Shown: piece after piece, positions 44,294-56,345 of the stretch | Layout of the letters: every line of letters begins with the position of its first letter | Numbering within the stretch: position 1 is the stretch's first letter | Origin: Dipteronia dyeriana | Lineage: Eukaryota; Streptophyta; Magnoliopsida; Sapindales; Sapindaceae | Length of the DNA stretch: 64,000 nucleotides | Direction of reading: 5' to 3' | Assembly: GCA_032871835.1 (NCBI GenBank) | Contig: CM065295.1 | Location: 26,298,501 to 26,362,500 of the forward strand | Program-made: the position numbers and the translations under genes | Notes under the pieces: model-generated | The model's input: the letters and a program-made list of their open reading frames with translations, nothing else | The model's database searches: none | Told to the model about the DNA's origin: nothing

Positions 44294-45984
44294 TGAAAGT
44301 TCCCTATAAAGTGTGTGTCTATAAACCTAGAGGGGGGTGAATATGTTTTAATCGAATCAATTACCGATTTTTCGATGAATCAATATTAACACAAATTTCC
44401 CCGAATAAACAAGCATTCAAGAAAACCAATTATGCTTAAAACAATAACAATACATAATATTTACATAAAAACCCTCAAAATGGAAAAAACCACGGGCTGA
44501 TATGTGCGTCACACTCGATCCTCAAATCCATTATTGAATGAAAGTTTACAACCTAGGTTGACCTCTCGTCACACCCTCCATCTACTAACCCTTTCACTCT
44601 ACCCAACGAGCCTTAATAATGATTCTTGATCTATCTTGTGCACTAACCACTTAGTCACAAGACTTAACCTCAATGAAGAGTCAAACATAACCTAAGTGAA
44701 TATGATAAAATATTCAAACGTGCAAGTAATGTTAGGCAACACTAAATTCTTATCTAGGAATTTAAGAATGTCAATAAGTTCAATTCCTAGATATCAATGT
44801 CTATATGAATGTTCATAAAGACTTAACTAGATATAGTTATGCAACATTATATCCTAGTTAACAAACAAAGCCATTTCAACATATGTTGTCATTAAGCATG
44901 GCATGGTCTATAATGCAATCAATTAGACCTAAACAATATCTAAATACAAAGCATAAAGATTTAGCTAGAAGGGCAAAATGGTCACAAATCCTAGCTATCA
45001 CAAAACATAAATCTCAATCAACAATCAACAATCCAAGCATGTTATATATGTAATTAAACTCAAAGGCATGCATTTAATCAACAACAATTGCTTAACCTAG
45101 GCATACAAGTCATAAGAATGGAGCAAGAGATTCAAGGGCATGTAGAGATTACCTGGTCAATTAAAACAAAAGAAATCCATGCTTGGAAGATGCAAGGAGA
45201 TGCTAGATGTTCATGGATTGAAGGTTGGTTGAGTCAAGAAGTGTTCTTGGGAGCTCTCTCTCTCTCTTGGAGTCAATTTCTCTCTCAAAGAAATGCTTGA
45301 ACAACAAAAAATGGCTTCTTAGACTCACCAAAAGCCAAAGAGAAGAGAAGAGAACATATATATAATGTGCCCTACACGAAACGACATCGTTTTGGATAAA
45401 GGGCAACTTAATCCCATCATGACCGATGTGCGTGCCATGGCCTAGGCAAGTGTCCATACAGCGGTAGAGCGAGCGGTGCATCGTCTGGGAATCTCCGCTA
45501 TCTAGACCTCGGTACAGGCAGTGTCCAGACCGAGGTATAGCAAGCGGTGCATCGCCTGGGAATCTCCGCTGTCTGGACCGCGTTATAGGCAGTGTCCAGA
45601 CCGCGGTATAGCGAGCAGTGCATCACTTTGGAAACACCGTTGTGCATACCACAGTGGAGGCAATGCACAGGGAGCGGTCCCAACCACGGTTAAGAGGAAA
45701 AAAACCTCTTCTAAGGGCAAACTAAAAGCATCAAACACCCAAGCAGGATTTATGGTAAAGATGCACACAATTAAGGCAATTAAGCATTCGTGTAAGATGA
45801 TCAAAGACATGCAAGTGAGTGTGTGTGTGTGCACTAAAAACTCTTCAAACAAGGTTAAGCAAGTGATTTACCTTTTGAAGCTTGAGCTGGGTCTTGAGCA
45901 ATGATGGCCTAAACTACCCTTACACATTAATCCCCAAATATGGTTGTCGACGAAATGAGCCAATCAAAAACTGAGGAACTTACA
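44294..45984 (-). mobile_element. 5' LTR of the gag-only element (1691 bp)
   Basis: A direct repeat of 39097-40842. It retains the 71-bp GC-rich array and ends AACTTACA followed by the target duplication AAGAG. Confidence 0.93.
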
Positions 45985-46193
45985 AAGAGTACTAAGGGTG
46001 CTGTCAATAGCCAAATTTAGCTTGGGACCATGGGGAAATTTTCCATCATCCAAGCAGGGATCCAAATCCTAGCTTATGTATCAATGTTCCAGGGTTCCCG
46101 GGGTTGAGCAACAATGTGACCTTGCAGAAGCAAGGTGAAGTTGCCCATACCCTAGGAACACCTTGCAAGCATTCAGAGTAACCAGAAAAAGCC

Positions 46194-47141
46194 TGATGTG
46201 ATCGAATCAAGCTCCCAACATCGAAACACGAGCCCGATAGAGGAAGACCTAAGCTCTCTGAGGTCAAAATATACCGCGACCTCCCCAAAAGCACGTTACC
46301 ATTTCCAGTTGCACGAAAAGACCTTTAGGATGATAAGTTCGCCCAGTGGTATTTCTCCATTACACCAGGGGACAAATCTAAACCATCCAGGCAAGAAGGA
46401 GGAAGCACGCAAAGCTCCTTCACCACAAGAACGCCAACACACTCATGCTAAGCTCCAAAAAGGACCAGGAAGAGTCAGATCCAACTCTAGATATCAGGAC
46501 GGGTACAGAAAAGTACCTCGCAATTCTATATAGCAAGTACTGAAGTCATTGAGTTTAAAGAGGAAACAAACTTATCTCCCTCCAAAATATCTTTGAATCC
46601 GTTGATTAACAAAAGTCAATGACATTTAAAACGGAAGATCACGCCCGATAAGAGGAGGATTTGATTGAGATATGCATGATGGGGAAGTGACAAGTAAAAC
46701 CTAATTAGACCCTATATAAATAGGTTGATCACAACACGTAGTGGAGGGAGATGGAATATAGGTCGTTGAGTGGTATAAATCAGAACCTACATTTACTAGC
46801 AGTTAACAGAGTTTTATCGTGGCCTAAATTATCTATAGAGAACACAACCTCCATTTTATATACTTATCGACTGGCACGAAGCTGCCACCTCTATTGTGTC
46901 AAAGAAAGATCGAGTATTTTGTGTGATATCTGTACATTATGTTTGGGTCATTCAACAGTAATAGAACAATGCCATTTTCCTTTACATTTCATTAATACAT
47001 AGTGTTATAACCCTTCTTCTTCTCCACTATCACTCGTATAAACCTGTTACCGAAGGCATGACCCTCGATTGCGACCTCCGAGGTAGTGGTCTCGAGGGTG
47101 CTAGCTTAAATTCTTCACCCTGAGCGAATTTTAGGTTAACA
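46194..47141 (+). mobile_element. Gypsy-3 5' LTR
   Basis: Probable start TGATGTGATCGAATC (46194), end ...TTAGGTTAACA (47141). A TATA box (TATATAAATAGG, about 46714-46725) and a U5 part with 'cctccgaggtagtggtctcgagggtgctag' precede the end. The left limit is inferred from the TG and its likeness to the gypsy-1 LTR outer end. Confidence 0.65.
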
Positions 47142-47146
47142 CTTTC

Positions 47147-47164
47147 TGGCGCCGTCTGTGGGAA
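47147..47164 (+). promoter_or_regulatory. Gypsy-3 primer-binding site
   Basis: TGGCGCCGTCTGTGGGAA lies five bases after the LTR end and is the common plant gypsy form. Confidence 0.85.
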
Positions 47165-47259
47165 TACCCATACCCAGTTTATATAAGGTTTACATGTTAC
47201 TTGTTATGTAGGAACTATGAAGCTTTAATCTTCCAAGGGGCAGCCCGAGGCTTCGGGGT

Positions 47260-48930
47260 GACAATATACCGCAACAACCCGAAAAGGCATCATAACCAGG
47301 CTCCAGTACAACCAGCTGCTGCACGGGCTTCAGGCCCCCCAGTGATAAGCCAGACCGTGCTCGATCAGTAGGTAGTAGCCTTTGTGGAGAATGTCCGTCT
47401 TCGTTTACTAGCTGAAGGAATCACGTCTCAGTTGATTAACCAGTTTATTCAAGGGGAAACAAATAGACCTGGAGCCTGGCAGCTTGCCTTTGATCGGTTG
47501 GGACCACCTTCTCCAGTACCAGTCGGTAACAGGACGAGAACTCAACCCTCGATCCGAGATAGGTTAGGGCCCATACCCCTAGTTTCTTACAGACCATCGT
47601 GTTACCAACCCGAACAGGTAAAATCTGTAGCAGATGTCCCGCTATGAGAACGGCATAATTCCCTTCACCCGGTAACCTCCAAAAGATAGAGGCCCGGGTT
47701 GGAGAAAGAGACATCTAGCGAAGCCCCCGGGCAGATCCCCCTTGTGAATAAGACAATATTGAAGTCTCCAGCTCATCCGAGGGGTCTGACAACGAGGGAT
47801 TTGAGGTCGATTCCAGAAAGCACGGGAACAAGCGTCTGAGGGATCAGCTGACGAAGTTGTAAAAAGATATCCAACAGATAAAGATGGGGAAACACAAGGA
47901 AACCAGGAAGGATCCTTTGAGTGAAATGAATGCCCCCTTCACTAGAAGGATCAAAGAAGCCGAGCTCCTATTAAATTTCAAGATACCGCTAGACAAGTTC
48001 TCCAAAACAGAGGACCCTCTGAGTCATCTGGAGAGCTTCGTCCAGTAGATAGAAATCTAGAATACTATCAGGGCTGCCATGTGTAGAATGTTCTCTACCA
48101 CCTTAACAGACTATGCAAAGATTTGGTTCAGAAAGCTGCCAGCTGATAGCGTTGAATCTTTCACAAAGCTTTCAACTGACTTTTGCTCGCAATTCCAATG
48201 TGTCAAACCACGCCCAAAGGATCCCAGACACCTTCAATATGTGGTCCAAGAATGAGGAGAAACTCTCTGGTCTTATGTGGAACGTTTTCATGAGGAAATC
48301 ATCTAGATTAGAGTTTTTGTCTAGAAGGGAACCCTCACCGACTTTGTCAGAACCTGTGGGCGGGTAAACTTTTTCGACTTTTCACCAAGTGACTTCCAGA
48401 GACCTACCAAGATGCCTATGATCGGGCTCTCGAGCAGGTTAAAATTGATGAACAACTATAGAACATGATGATATGAATATGACAAAACATCGGAAGAAAG
48501 AGGCGCCCAAACCAACATCAACTTAGAAAACCTACAGCAAACCCCCAATAGGTCAACCTATTGTTTTCTCCCTTCCCAACCTCGGTAAGAATAGCACCCA
48601 GCAAGGCGAATCCCTCTGTAAGATTCGCCTTCTCCTAGGACCGTCACCCCGGTAACTCGAGATGAAAGAGGGTATGATCATTATACCCTTTTAAATGCAT
48701 ACCGCGAGACAATCTACCTCACCATTAAGGACAAGGGGTTACTTCAGAAGCTGGCACCCATTAAAGCTCCGGCAGACAGGAGGAACCGATACAAGTACTG
48801 TAACTTCCATGAAGACGTAGGGCATAACGCATCAGAATGTCATGGCCTGCCAACCAAATTTAGGCTCTAGTACGGTGAGGTTACTTGGTAGAATCCATAC
48901 GGCAAGTTAGGGATAATATCTAGACCGAGA
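47260..48930 (+). pseudogene. Gypsy-3 gag, broken
   Basis: Readable pieces in several frames are VVAFVENVRLRLLAEGITSQ (47370-), FTRRIKEAELLLNFKIPL and EDPLSHLESF (47938-48045), MCRMFSTTLTDYAKIWFRKL (48079-), and a late YCNFHEDVGHNASEC motif (about 48795-48840). Together they follow the Retrotrans_gag order of Tat/Athila-type elements. At least five stops and several frameshifts are present. No protease is reached before the cut at 49041. Confidence 0.8.
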
Positions 48931-49040
48931 TAGAGGTACAAACGGAGATCTATGACCATTCTGAGAAAACGAAGGGAGAGCATATGGATTTTTTGAAGCA
49001 AATCCAAGTTATACATACCATTAACAGATGACCTACATTG

Positions 49041-49684
49041 TGTAAGGAAAATACGCGCAACGAAAGCATGAGAAATCAAACTTAGAGTTGCGGTTAAAAT
49101 AAAAAATTTCCTTTTATAATAACAAGAACCTTAACCCTAGATTAATTGATGTATATAAAAAGTGTCGTACCTTTACTCGTGACGATTGAACAAACGCCGA
49201 ATTGAATCCGTAAGATCTTCCAATCCAATCACGAACGTGAATCACCTAGGAGTGTAGGCTCCCTTTCTTTAAATTGTATACCTGAGGATGGAAACAAACA
49301 AAATCTTTTTCTTTGTTAGTTACAATTATCCTCTAAGAAGAAAACAAACAATTATCCTCTAAGAAGAAAACAAAGAACGTTAGGTCACTTGTGAATTATT
49401 AATCAATTTGATTGAAACTCGCGTGAACCTTGATTCGATATTGTACACAAAACCTTTTAATGTAAAGGCTACTAGTGTACTATCGAAAACTGAACGTTCT
49501 TTCTTCCTTTTTTTCTTTACTGAATCTCATACTATCTCTTAGAATTGATCGAATTTAGTCTAGAGCAAAAACAGATTTTTCTCCCTCAAAATTCTCATGG
49601 TCGTCGAATTCTCTCCAAGTTGAATTCCCTATAGCTGGCCTAAATTTTTTATTTTTCAAATTATCTTAGGGCTGGCCGAAATCT

Positions 49685-49731
<47 letters not shown>

Positions 49732-50378
49732 CTGGCCGAAATTCTCTTGGAAATATATTAGGTTTTTAAATCATTTCCTAAGAAAGATTTACTTGGTTGT
49801 TAATAATCATTTCCTTAGGTGGATTTACTTGGTGGTTAAGAATCCTTTTCAAAAAGAATCATTTTCAAAAAGAATTCTTTCTTACATCAAGACTCCTAAT
49901 GCAACTCAATAGTGTATTTGTAACTATATTAAAGACTTTCTAATTTGATTAGATAAATAATTCCTTTTATTTATCTACTTATCAAATATAGTCTTTAACA
50001 TTAATTATACTACCAACAATAATATAATATTAGGACACCTACTCCTACTAGAAAAAGATTTTGACTTTTAATTAAATAATTAATTAATTACCAAATTAAT
50101 TAATTCTCATTTAATTAAATAATAAAATAAAAATAATATAATTAAGGTAAACTATATAGCTTTGCCTCCCAACACCATATATGGGTCATTACATTATTTT
50201 TTCTATTTTATTAAATTAATTGGACCGTAATAAAAAGTCCACATGTGAACTTGACCCATTCTTACAAAAAGAAACAAGTCCACATGCCTCAATACAATTC
50301 TAGATGGACCCCTAAATTGGTCCGGTAGAATATATTAAGTGATCCATGCAAGTTCGTGTGGATTGGGGATCTTGGCGG
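49041..50378 (-). mobile_element. Copia LTR copy B, reverse orientation, inner part missing
   Basis: TGTAAGGAAAATACGCG at 49041 is the mirror of the end of the solo LTR at 57274-59870. The copy runs, reversed, through 'gtgaatcacctaggagtgtaggctccc' and 'ggctggccgaaat' to 'cttggcgg' at 50378. That point corresponds to position ~1014 of the LTR; the first 1014 bp are absent on this side. It truncates gypsy-3. Confidence 0.85.
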
Positions 50379-51563
50379 TGTTAGGACTATGCTCGATAGC
50401 AAGAGTATAATATTGTATTTGAAAATGTTTCATATTAATAAAGTGATTTCTAGTTTATCTAATCTTATAGCATTTATAGTTTAATTATTTTAATTGTCAA
50501 AAGTAAATAATCATAAGGTCAAAAGACTATGAGAAAAGAAGAATTTTTCATACATCTAGATATGTATGAGATAGACACAATTCTTTAGTTAGTCTTGAAT
50601 AATATTTACAATTTAAGATAAAGGTTGGGCGTCTTTATCTTGTTAAAGTTATAGATTCTTTTGCTAGCATTTGAGTAGGATCAAATGTGTTATGATGATT
50701 CTAAATCATCAAAGTGTGGTGTCTTTAGGCAAAAGAATCTAGTGCACTAGGTGCATTGAATTGGATCACAATGAAACACTTTATCTAGAACCGTCAATAG
50801 ATAAAATTTTTTCATTTGAAGACAATCGGAGAGTTTATCTCAATCCTTAGGTAAATGATGGACTTATGGTTGCAAGTGTTATCATTTGAGCTATCAACGA
50901 GTACGATTATATAGCATAGTCTATCCTCGATAGTTTGGTGGCATTCATTTGTTAATCGATAGAGGACTTCATTTATAGATATGGACATCGTGGCTCTATT
51001 TATTAAATGATAGTAGAATATCAACATATGGATGTTTTGAGGTATTGGATATTAAATCTTAACGTTAAGTTTTCAATAGTGTCTATTGAAACATGACTTC
51101 TGGACAAGTCAAAATATCCAAGTTCAAAATGTAGTCATATGAGTAAATATGATAACTTGGAGAGCTATAGACGGTCTATGAGCTCTTGGCGATTACTGGT
51201 ATTCTTCACGAGGATACACTTTCTCCAATAAGGTTGTCTAGGGTATGAATGAGTAACATCAACTTATTCTATCTTTATTTAAGAGTTCAATTTTAGTTCT
51301 TTAGTGGAATGAACTAAAATTAAATAGATCGGACCTAAGTGAATCATTTGTTGATTGTGATTGGGTTGTGTCTGTTGGAGCTTAAATTTAGATAGCTCGT
51401 CAAGATCCTCAATCCACACGAACTTGCATGGATCACTTGATATATTCTACCGGACCAATTTAGGAGTCCATCTAGAATTGTATTAAGGCATGTGAACTTG
51501 TTTCTTTTTGTAAGAATAGGTCTAGTTCACATGTGGACTTTTTATTAATATTCAATGGATTTA

Positions 51564-51594
<31 letters not shown>

Positions 51595-51958
51595 GCCCAT
51601 ATACATGTGTTGGACGGCAAGGCTAATTAAGAATAGCTTAATTATATTATTTAATTAAATGTAAATTAATTAATTTGTTAATTAATTAATTATTTAATTA
51701 AAAGTCAAAATCTTTTTCCTAGTAGAAGTTGGTCTCCTAAAATTATACTATTGTTGGTAGGATAATAAATATTAAAGACTGTATTTGATAAATAAAAGGA
51801 ATTATTTATCTAATCAAATTAGGAAGTCTTTAATACGGTTACAAATACACTACTGAGTTGGATTAGGATTCTTGGTTGAGAATGGAATTCTTTTTTCAAA
51901 AGGATTCTTAACCACCAAGTAAATCTACCTAAGGAAATGATTCTTAACTACCAAGTCC
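49790..51958. repeat. Large inverted repeat: ~570-bp arms, ~1-kb spacer
   Basis: 49790-50375 and 51401-51958 are reverse complements with high similarity ('ccacacgaacttgcatggatcact', 'tctagaattgtatt', 'aaatctacctaaggaaatgatt'). They are the shared parts of LTR copies B and C. Confidence 0.88.
50379..51958 (+). mobile_element. Copia LTR copy C, forward orientation, 3' part missing
   Basis: Starts TGTTAGGACTATGCTCGATA, homologous to TGTTGGGATTATGCTCAATA at 57274. It follows the same sequence for about 1580 bp, ending at 'ttaactaccaagt', after which similarity stops. It lies directly against copy B, as if inserted in it. A (TA)n lies at 51565-51587. Confidence 0.85.
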
Positions 51959-53768
51959 CAGATAGTTCCCAAACGAGACTACTAGATAAAGCTGCGAGTT
52001 TAAAGTCACAAAACCAAGTGGCAAATGTTCTCCAAAAGTAACTGCCATATCAATCTGCGACCACAAACTAGCAGAACAGAACTGCTATTTCAATCTGTGA
52101 GTTCCATCTCACAGCATCAACTCATAGAAAAACTCTAGAGAAGACTACCACTTCATACTGCGAGTTCAAGCTAGTAGAAGCTAGGCAGTTGCCATAAACT
52201 ATAAGATCCAACTCTCAAAACCACCTCGCAGAAGTTGCCCAACACCTTCTGCCAATTAGATCTACAGTTCCAATAGGCAAAAAGGAATCTGTTAATGGAT
52301 ATAAGAGTTCTAACTCATAAATTTATGTCGGCAGAACCTTATCAACTTGCAGATCACGTGATTTTTCAGGGCAAACTTGACATTTCACATCCAATTAGTA
52401 CCCTAACTTTCATAGGCTATAAATACACTACCTTGTTGGTCTTTAAACATATCTTCCAATATACTCTCTTAGAGAGAACCAACCCAACACCTTATCTTGT
52501 TCTTTAACACCAAATCAAGAGAGAGTGGAGCTTTAAAGACTTCCATGGAGGTTTTCCTCCATGGATACCTTACCACCACCTCCTCCTCTAAACTTCCTCC
52601 ATCCATCTTTGAAGTAGATCCAAGGAGAAAGGAGAGCAAAATGAAATAGAGATCTTGGTTATCTCTAAACTCTTCACTTTGTTTTATTTTTTATTTCTTT
52701 GATGTGTAATCCTCATTAGGGAATATTTGTAAACCAACATTTGAGCTTGTTATATATGGTATTTACTTAGATTCAACTTGAATCTTGACTCTATTCTTTG
52801 ACTGTACTGTTACATCTCTCTTTTCTTGACATGTATGTTGGTGAATGAGTAGAAATTGATATCTTTGCATAAATAAGACTTCAGATTAAAACAATGATGT
52901 AGTGTAACTTAGTCTAAACAAATGCTGTAGTGTAAAAGTAAAGACTCACTCTTATTTGCATGTTGGTGACAAAATGGAGTCGATATGTATGGATTGATTT
53001 GAGTGAAAGAGCACATCCGTGTTCAAGTTGATTAACTGTGAATGAATCTTGATTGTTAACTCTGGAATTGAGGGAACTTGATTTATGCGTGCTTATGTTA
53101 GATTAGGTTGTTTGGTGTACTATTCTTGTGCTTAATATGTCTAGACCCAGACACAATTGCTCATTCCATGCCTTTGGTAGTGATGAGAATTGATTTCAAT
53201 ATTCCTTAATAAACAAATGATTCGTAATAATAGAAGATTTGGTTTCAGAATTCCTTAATCAAGAGAACTATCCCTTGAATCTGTGTTGAATGGTGCTTGA
53301 ATGTTTATAATCAACACGACTAGCTTGTGTATTTGGTGAACTTACGTACCTATTGTAACCACTATCTTGCATCTCTCCAAACCAAATTTATTTTCGTAGC
53401 TAGGGTGTTTTGCCTTTAGGAGTAGACTAATTTATATTGCTTTGTAGTGTAATTGATTTCCACGTAGTTAGATTTAGAATGGAAAGCATTCGGTTACATT
53501 AGTGTAATTTAATTTAGGTTATCTTAATTCAAACCTCACACACTATCCGGATAAGGCATACACTTCACACACACCATTCTCATCACTTCCATGTTCTATT
53601 TACATCGTTTTCAATGACGCTTTAGCTAGAGATAGTTAGACAGATACCACATCTTTATGGGAACGAACCTTGCTTACTTGCTATATTAGTCTTCTAACTC
53701 GTTGCATTTGCATGGTAGATTAAATTAGAAATATAGTTTTTAAAGGGTTGCCAATGACCGCCCGGTCA
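51959..53768 (+). mobile_element. Athila-like 5' LTR
   Basis: TATA box CTATAAATA at 52418-52426. The U3 part has recurring 'ctgcgagttc'/'atcaatctg' words (51990-52260). R/U5 ends 'cttgcttacttgctatattagtc...cccggtca' at 53768. The same family occurs reversed at 22250-24200. The left end is lost at the junction with LTR copy C. Confidence 0.65.
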
Positions 53769-53773
53769 GAAAA

Positions 53774-53786
53774 TGGCACCGCTACC
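53774..53786 (+). promoter_or_regulatory. Primer-binding-site-like sequence
   Basis: TGGCACCGCTACC, five bases after the LTR end; close to the gypsy TGGCGCCGCTGCC form. Confidence 0.6.
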
Positions 53787-54671
53787 AAAAAGGTGGCTTA
53801 TTCGGTAGTTGTCTGTTGTTATATTAGATAATAATGTAGTTTGTGATGTTTGTTTTATTTGTTTTTATTTTTGTTTAAAGAAAATGCATTCGATATTGTT
53901 TCAGCTGCTTGTTCTAGGAAAATAACATTTCAGGTCTGATACACAACTCAAGACAATTGTTGAACATTTACTCAACACATAACAACCCACCATGTGAAAT
54001 GGAACTCATGAAGGCTTAACTGGTTTGAAAACCAAGGACACAGGATGGACCGCGAAAGAGCCTAAAGAAGAAAAGAAGCCAAGCCCAGCCACATGAGGTA
54101 ATCTTCTACGCTTGCTTCCCAAACATAATTCTCTCCAATAGATTCCTACTATATTTGGAGTTGTTGTGATGAAATTTAGTTTTTGTGCCTCAAGTATAGT
54201 GGAATGCATTTGTTGATCTTAATTGATATGCTTAAGGATAAATTTGTTGATAATGGCCGAAACTGTCTGGTGCTTCAAGGATATAAATGCATTGCTTATT
54301 GTTGTATTTGTTTTGTTTTAGTTGTTAGTTTTTCTTTTTATGATTTTTTTAGTTGTCCTTATTTCCAAACTCTAGCTTGTATTGTCCAATTTTTTAGTGG
54401 AGATGATTCCACGAAGCAACATTAAGGACAATGTTAGGTTTAGGTTTGGGGGTATGGACAACTTCGTTGTGTTTTGTGTCGTTTTCATAGTTTTGTTTTT
54501 TTTCTGTTTTTGTAAAATCTCTACAAAATTTGGTCAAAATTGAAATTTTTGGAATTGAAGTCCATTTTGGTTGAGAAAATATCTTGGTTTCCGGTAGAGA
54601 CATGTCATGTATGCTTTTCGATTTGTGTTTTGACAAGCATTCATGCCATCATCTATAATCATTGCAACACA

Positions 54672-54905
54672 CCACCCACACAATCCGTAGTATGCATACA
54701 CTTAGCATACACCATTCTCATCGCTTCCATGTTCTATTTACTTCGCTTACAATAACGCGTTTGCTAGAGACAGTTAGATGGATACCACCTATTTGTAGGA
54801 ACAACCCTTGCTTACTTGTTATACTAGTCTTGTGACTCATTTCATTTGCAAGGTAGATTAAATTAGAAATATCTTTCTTGAATGGTGCATACAACTGCCC
54901 AGTCA
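54672..54905 (+). mobile_element. 3' LTR remnant (234 bp)
   Basis: Repeats 53535-53768 at an offset of 1137 bp ('caccattctcatc.cttccatgttctattta', 'gataccac', 'catttgca.ggtagattaaattagaaata'). Only the U5-side part remains. Confidence 0.8.
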
Positions 54906-55880
54906 AGTCTCGATTGGAATTACTGCTTTATATCCTTAGACGAGTGAAAAAAGAGTTTCCCTTATCGACCGATGAGGGGTGGTTTTGTATGACCAGAGGA
55001 TCTTAGGGAGTTTGTCGACCCATTCTTCTTTCTCGGCTTCTAGGCACTTCTTTAGTGTATTAACAATTGTTTTGTTGGTCAACTCTGCATGCCGTTTTCT
55101 TGCAGGGAACGAGGAGTTGAGAAGCTCAACTTTATCCGATATTTGTCGGTGAAATTTTAGAAGTTGAACAAGATGAACTGAGCACCATTGTCGGTTATAA
55201 TTTCTTTGGGTATCCTACACCAGCAAATTATATTTTTCCAAATAATTTTTCTTACCTCTATGTTGTGTTTATGTTGGAATGCTCCGACCTCCTTTGGTAA
55301 AATAGCCTGTTAGTACAAGAATATAAACTACTCTGCCTTGAGTTATTGGGAGTTTACCTACAATATCCATACCCAATTTCATAAAATTTTAAGGGGCCGA
55401 TATAAAGTTTAGTATACCTGGGGGGAGGTGAGATATTTGTGCCAATCTTTGGCATTTGTCTCAGGTTTTAACATGATTCTGTGAGTCAGATCGCATTGTC
55501 GGTAAACAATACCCTGTGGTGATTGCTCGATTCGACAAACCTCTCATACCCGAGTGATTTTCGTACTCTTCATAGTGTAGACTTTTGAGAACGTCGTACG
55601 CCTCTTAGGGTTTAACACATCTCAAATATAGGCTTGTAAAAGATTTTTTCTAAAGCTTACCGTATAAGATGCAAAATTTTGCTGACTTGGCCTTTATATT
55701 CCTTGCTTCGGCAATGTCGCCTAGTAGGATGTCGGCCTGTAAGTAATTCATTATTGGATCCATCCAGTTCGAACCATTTTCGATTTGTGCAACAATTTCT
55801 CTATCATGTATCGCAGACAATAGGAGATGTTTGATTGGGATTGACTTTGAGTCATTAGCCTGAGTCGTTGATCCTAAATT
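54906..55880 (-). pseudogene. Gypsy-2 integrase, heavily broken
   Basis: Scraps in changing frames follow the integrase order: a finger region with H..GMRGLS... GYCLPTM and a C..C pair (about 55600-55480), QISHLPP, then a late LPKILWSYKTTPHRSIRETLFS and AVIPIET (about 55015-54910). No core motif is intact in one frame. Homology stops at 54906, the insertion point of the Athila-like element. Confidence 0.7.
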
Positions 55881-56345
55881 TACTGAAGCATCTACTCAGA
55901 CATTTTCCATTCTTGGTACCTGTAAAATAGAGAATTTGTAGAACAACGACTGCAGTTGTTTGGCTTTGGCCAAGTATGTTATCATTCTTTTATCATTAAC
56001 TTCGTACGTCTCGTTCATCAGTCACACGACTAGTTGGGAGTCACTTTGTACTTGTATACTCTTTATACCTAATTTTTTTGCTAATCTAAGCCCTACGGTC
56101 AGTGCCTCATATTCTGCTTCATTATTGGTCGCATGAAAGCTGCAGTAAACTGATTGTTCCAGACTATCTCTTGTGGAGATTTAAGCATGACTCCAAGTCC
56201 ACTTCCTTTTATATTGCTAAACTCATCGACAGATCGTTTATAGGACTCTCAGTGAGAGGCATCAATTCCTGTTCAACCTGCATATGTTCATTGGGTGTAA
56301 AATATGCAATGAAGTCTTCAAATACCTAAGATCGATCGTTGATGT
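55881..56345 (-). pseudogene. Gypsy-2 second (archaeal-type) RNase H
   Basis: The minus strand shows a TNNEAEYEAL.VGL segment, LGIKSIQVQSDSQLVV and an ILQVPRMENV end, which are features of the extra RNase H domain of Tat elements. A stop follows DSQLVV, and the N-terminal DG.S motif is degraded. Confidence 0.72.

Larger units (their letters stand above)
39097..45984 (-). mobile_element. Gag-only SIRE-type LTR retrotransposon, complete, with TSD AAGAG
   Basis: Left LTR 39097-40842 and right LTR 44294-45984 are direct repeats starting TGAAA and ending AACTTACA. Identical AAGAG lies at 39092-39096 and 45985-45989, so both outer ends are original. On the minus strand a tRNA-Met PBS (44291-44279) and a PPT (40856-40843) frame a 3451-bp interior holding gag with zinc knuckles but no protease, RT or integrase. 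This is the architecture described as TR-GAG. It would need pol functions from a SIRE-type partner. Confidence 0.93.
45985..49040 (+). mobile_element. Gypsy-3: plus-strand Ty3/gypsy, truncated after gag
   Basis: An LTR (about 46194-47141), a TGGCGCCGTCTGTGGGAA primer-binding site, a leader and a broken gag lie in order. At 49041 the element is cut by a copia LTR. Its own left flank was split from 39091 by the gag-only element, so it is older than that insertion. 45990-46193 holds transposon-like sequence I cannot assign. Confidence 0.78.
51959..54905 (+). mobile_element. Athila-like LTR element with coding region deleted
   Basis: A long LTR (to 53768) is followed by a gypsy-like primer site (53774), 0.9 kb of non-coding interior, and a 234-bp repeat of the LTR end (54672-54905). 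The interior keeps a 'aggacaatgttaggtttaggtttgggggt' stretch (about 54424-54455), the kind of sequence that lies 3' of pol in such elements, so gag-pol was removed. The right end (...CCCAGTCA, 54905) lies inside gypsy-2's integrase, showing insertion into gypsy-2. Confidence 0.65.

Noticed and set aside
45203..45904. Overlapping frames on both strands in the 5' LTR of the gag-only element
   Set aside because: They lie in LTR sequence and are matched by similar chance frames in the other LTR (40018-40670). The GC-rich 71-bp repeat keeps several frames open.
54183..54425. 80-codon Cys/Phe-rich frame
   Set aside because: It sits in the 3' non-coding part of the collapsed Athila-like element and has no counterpart in known retroelement proteins.
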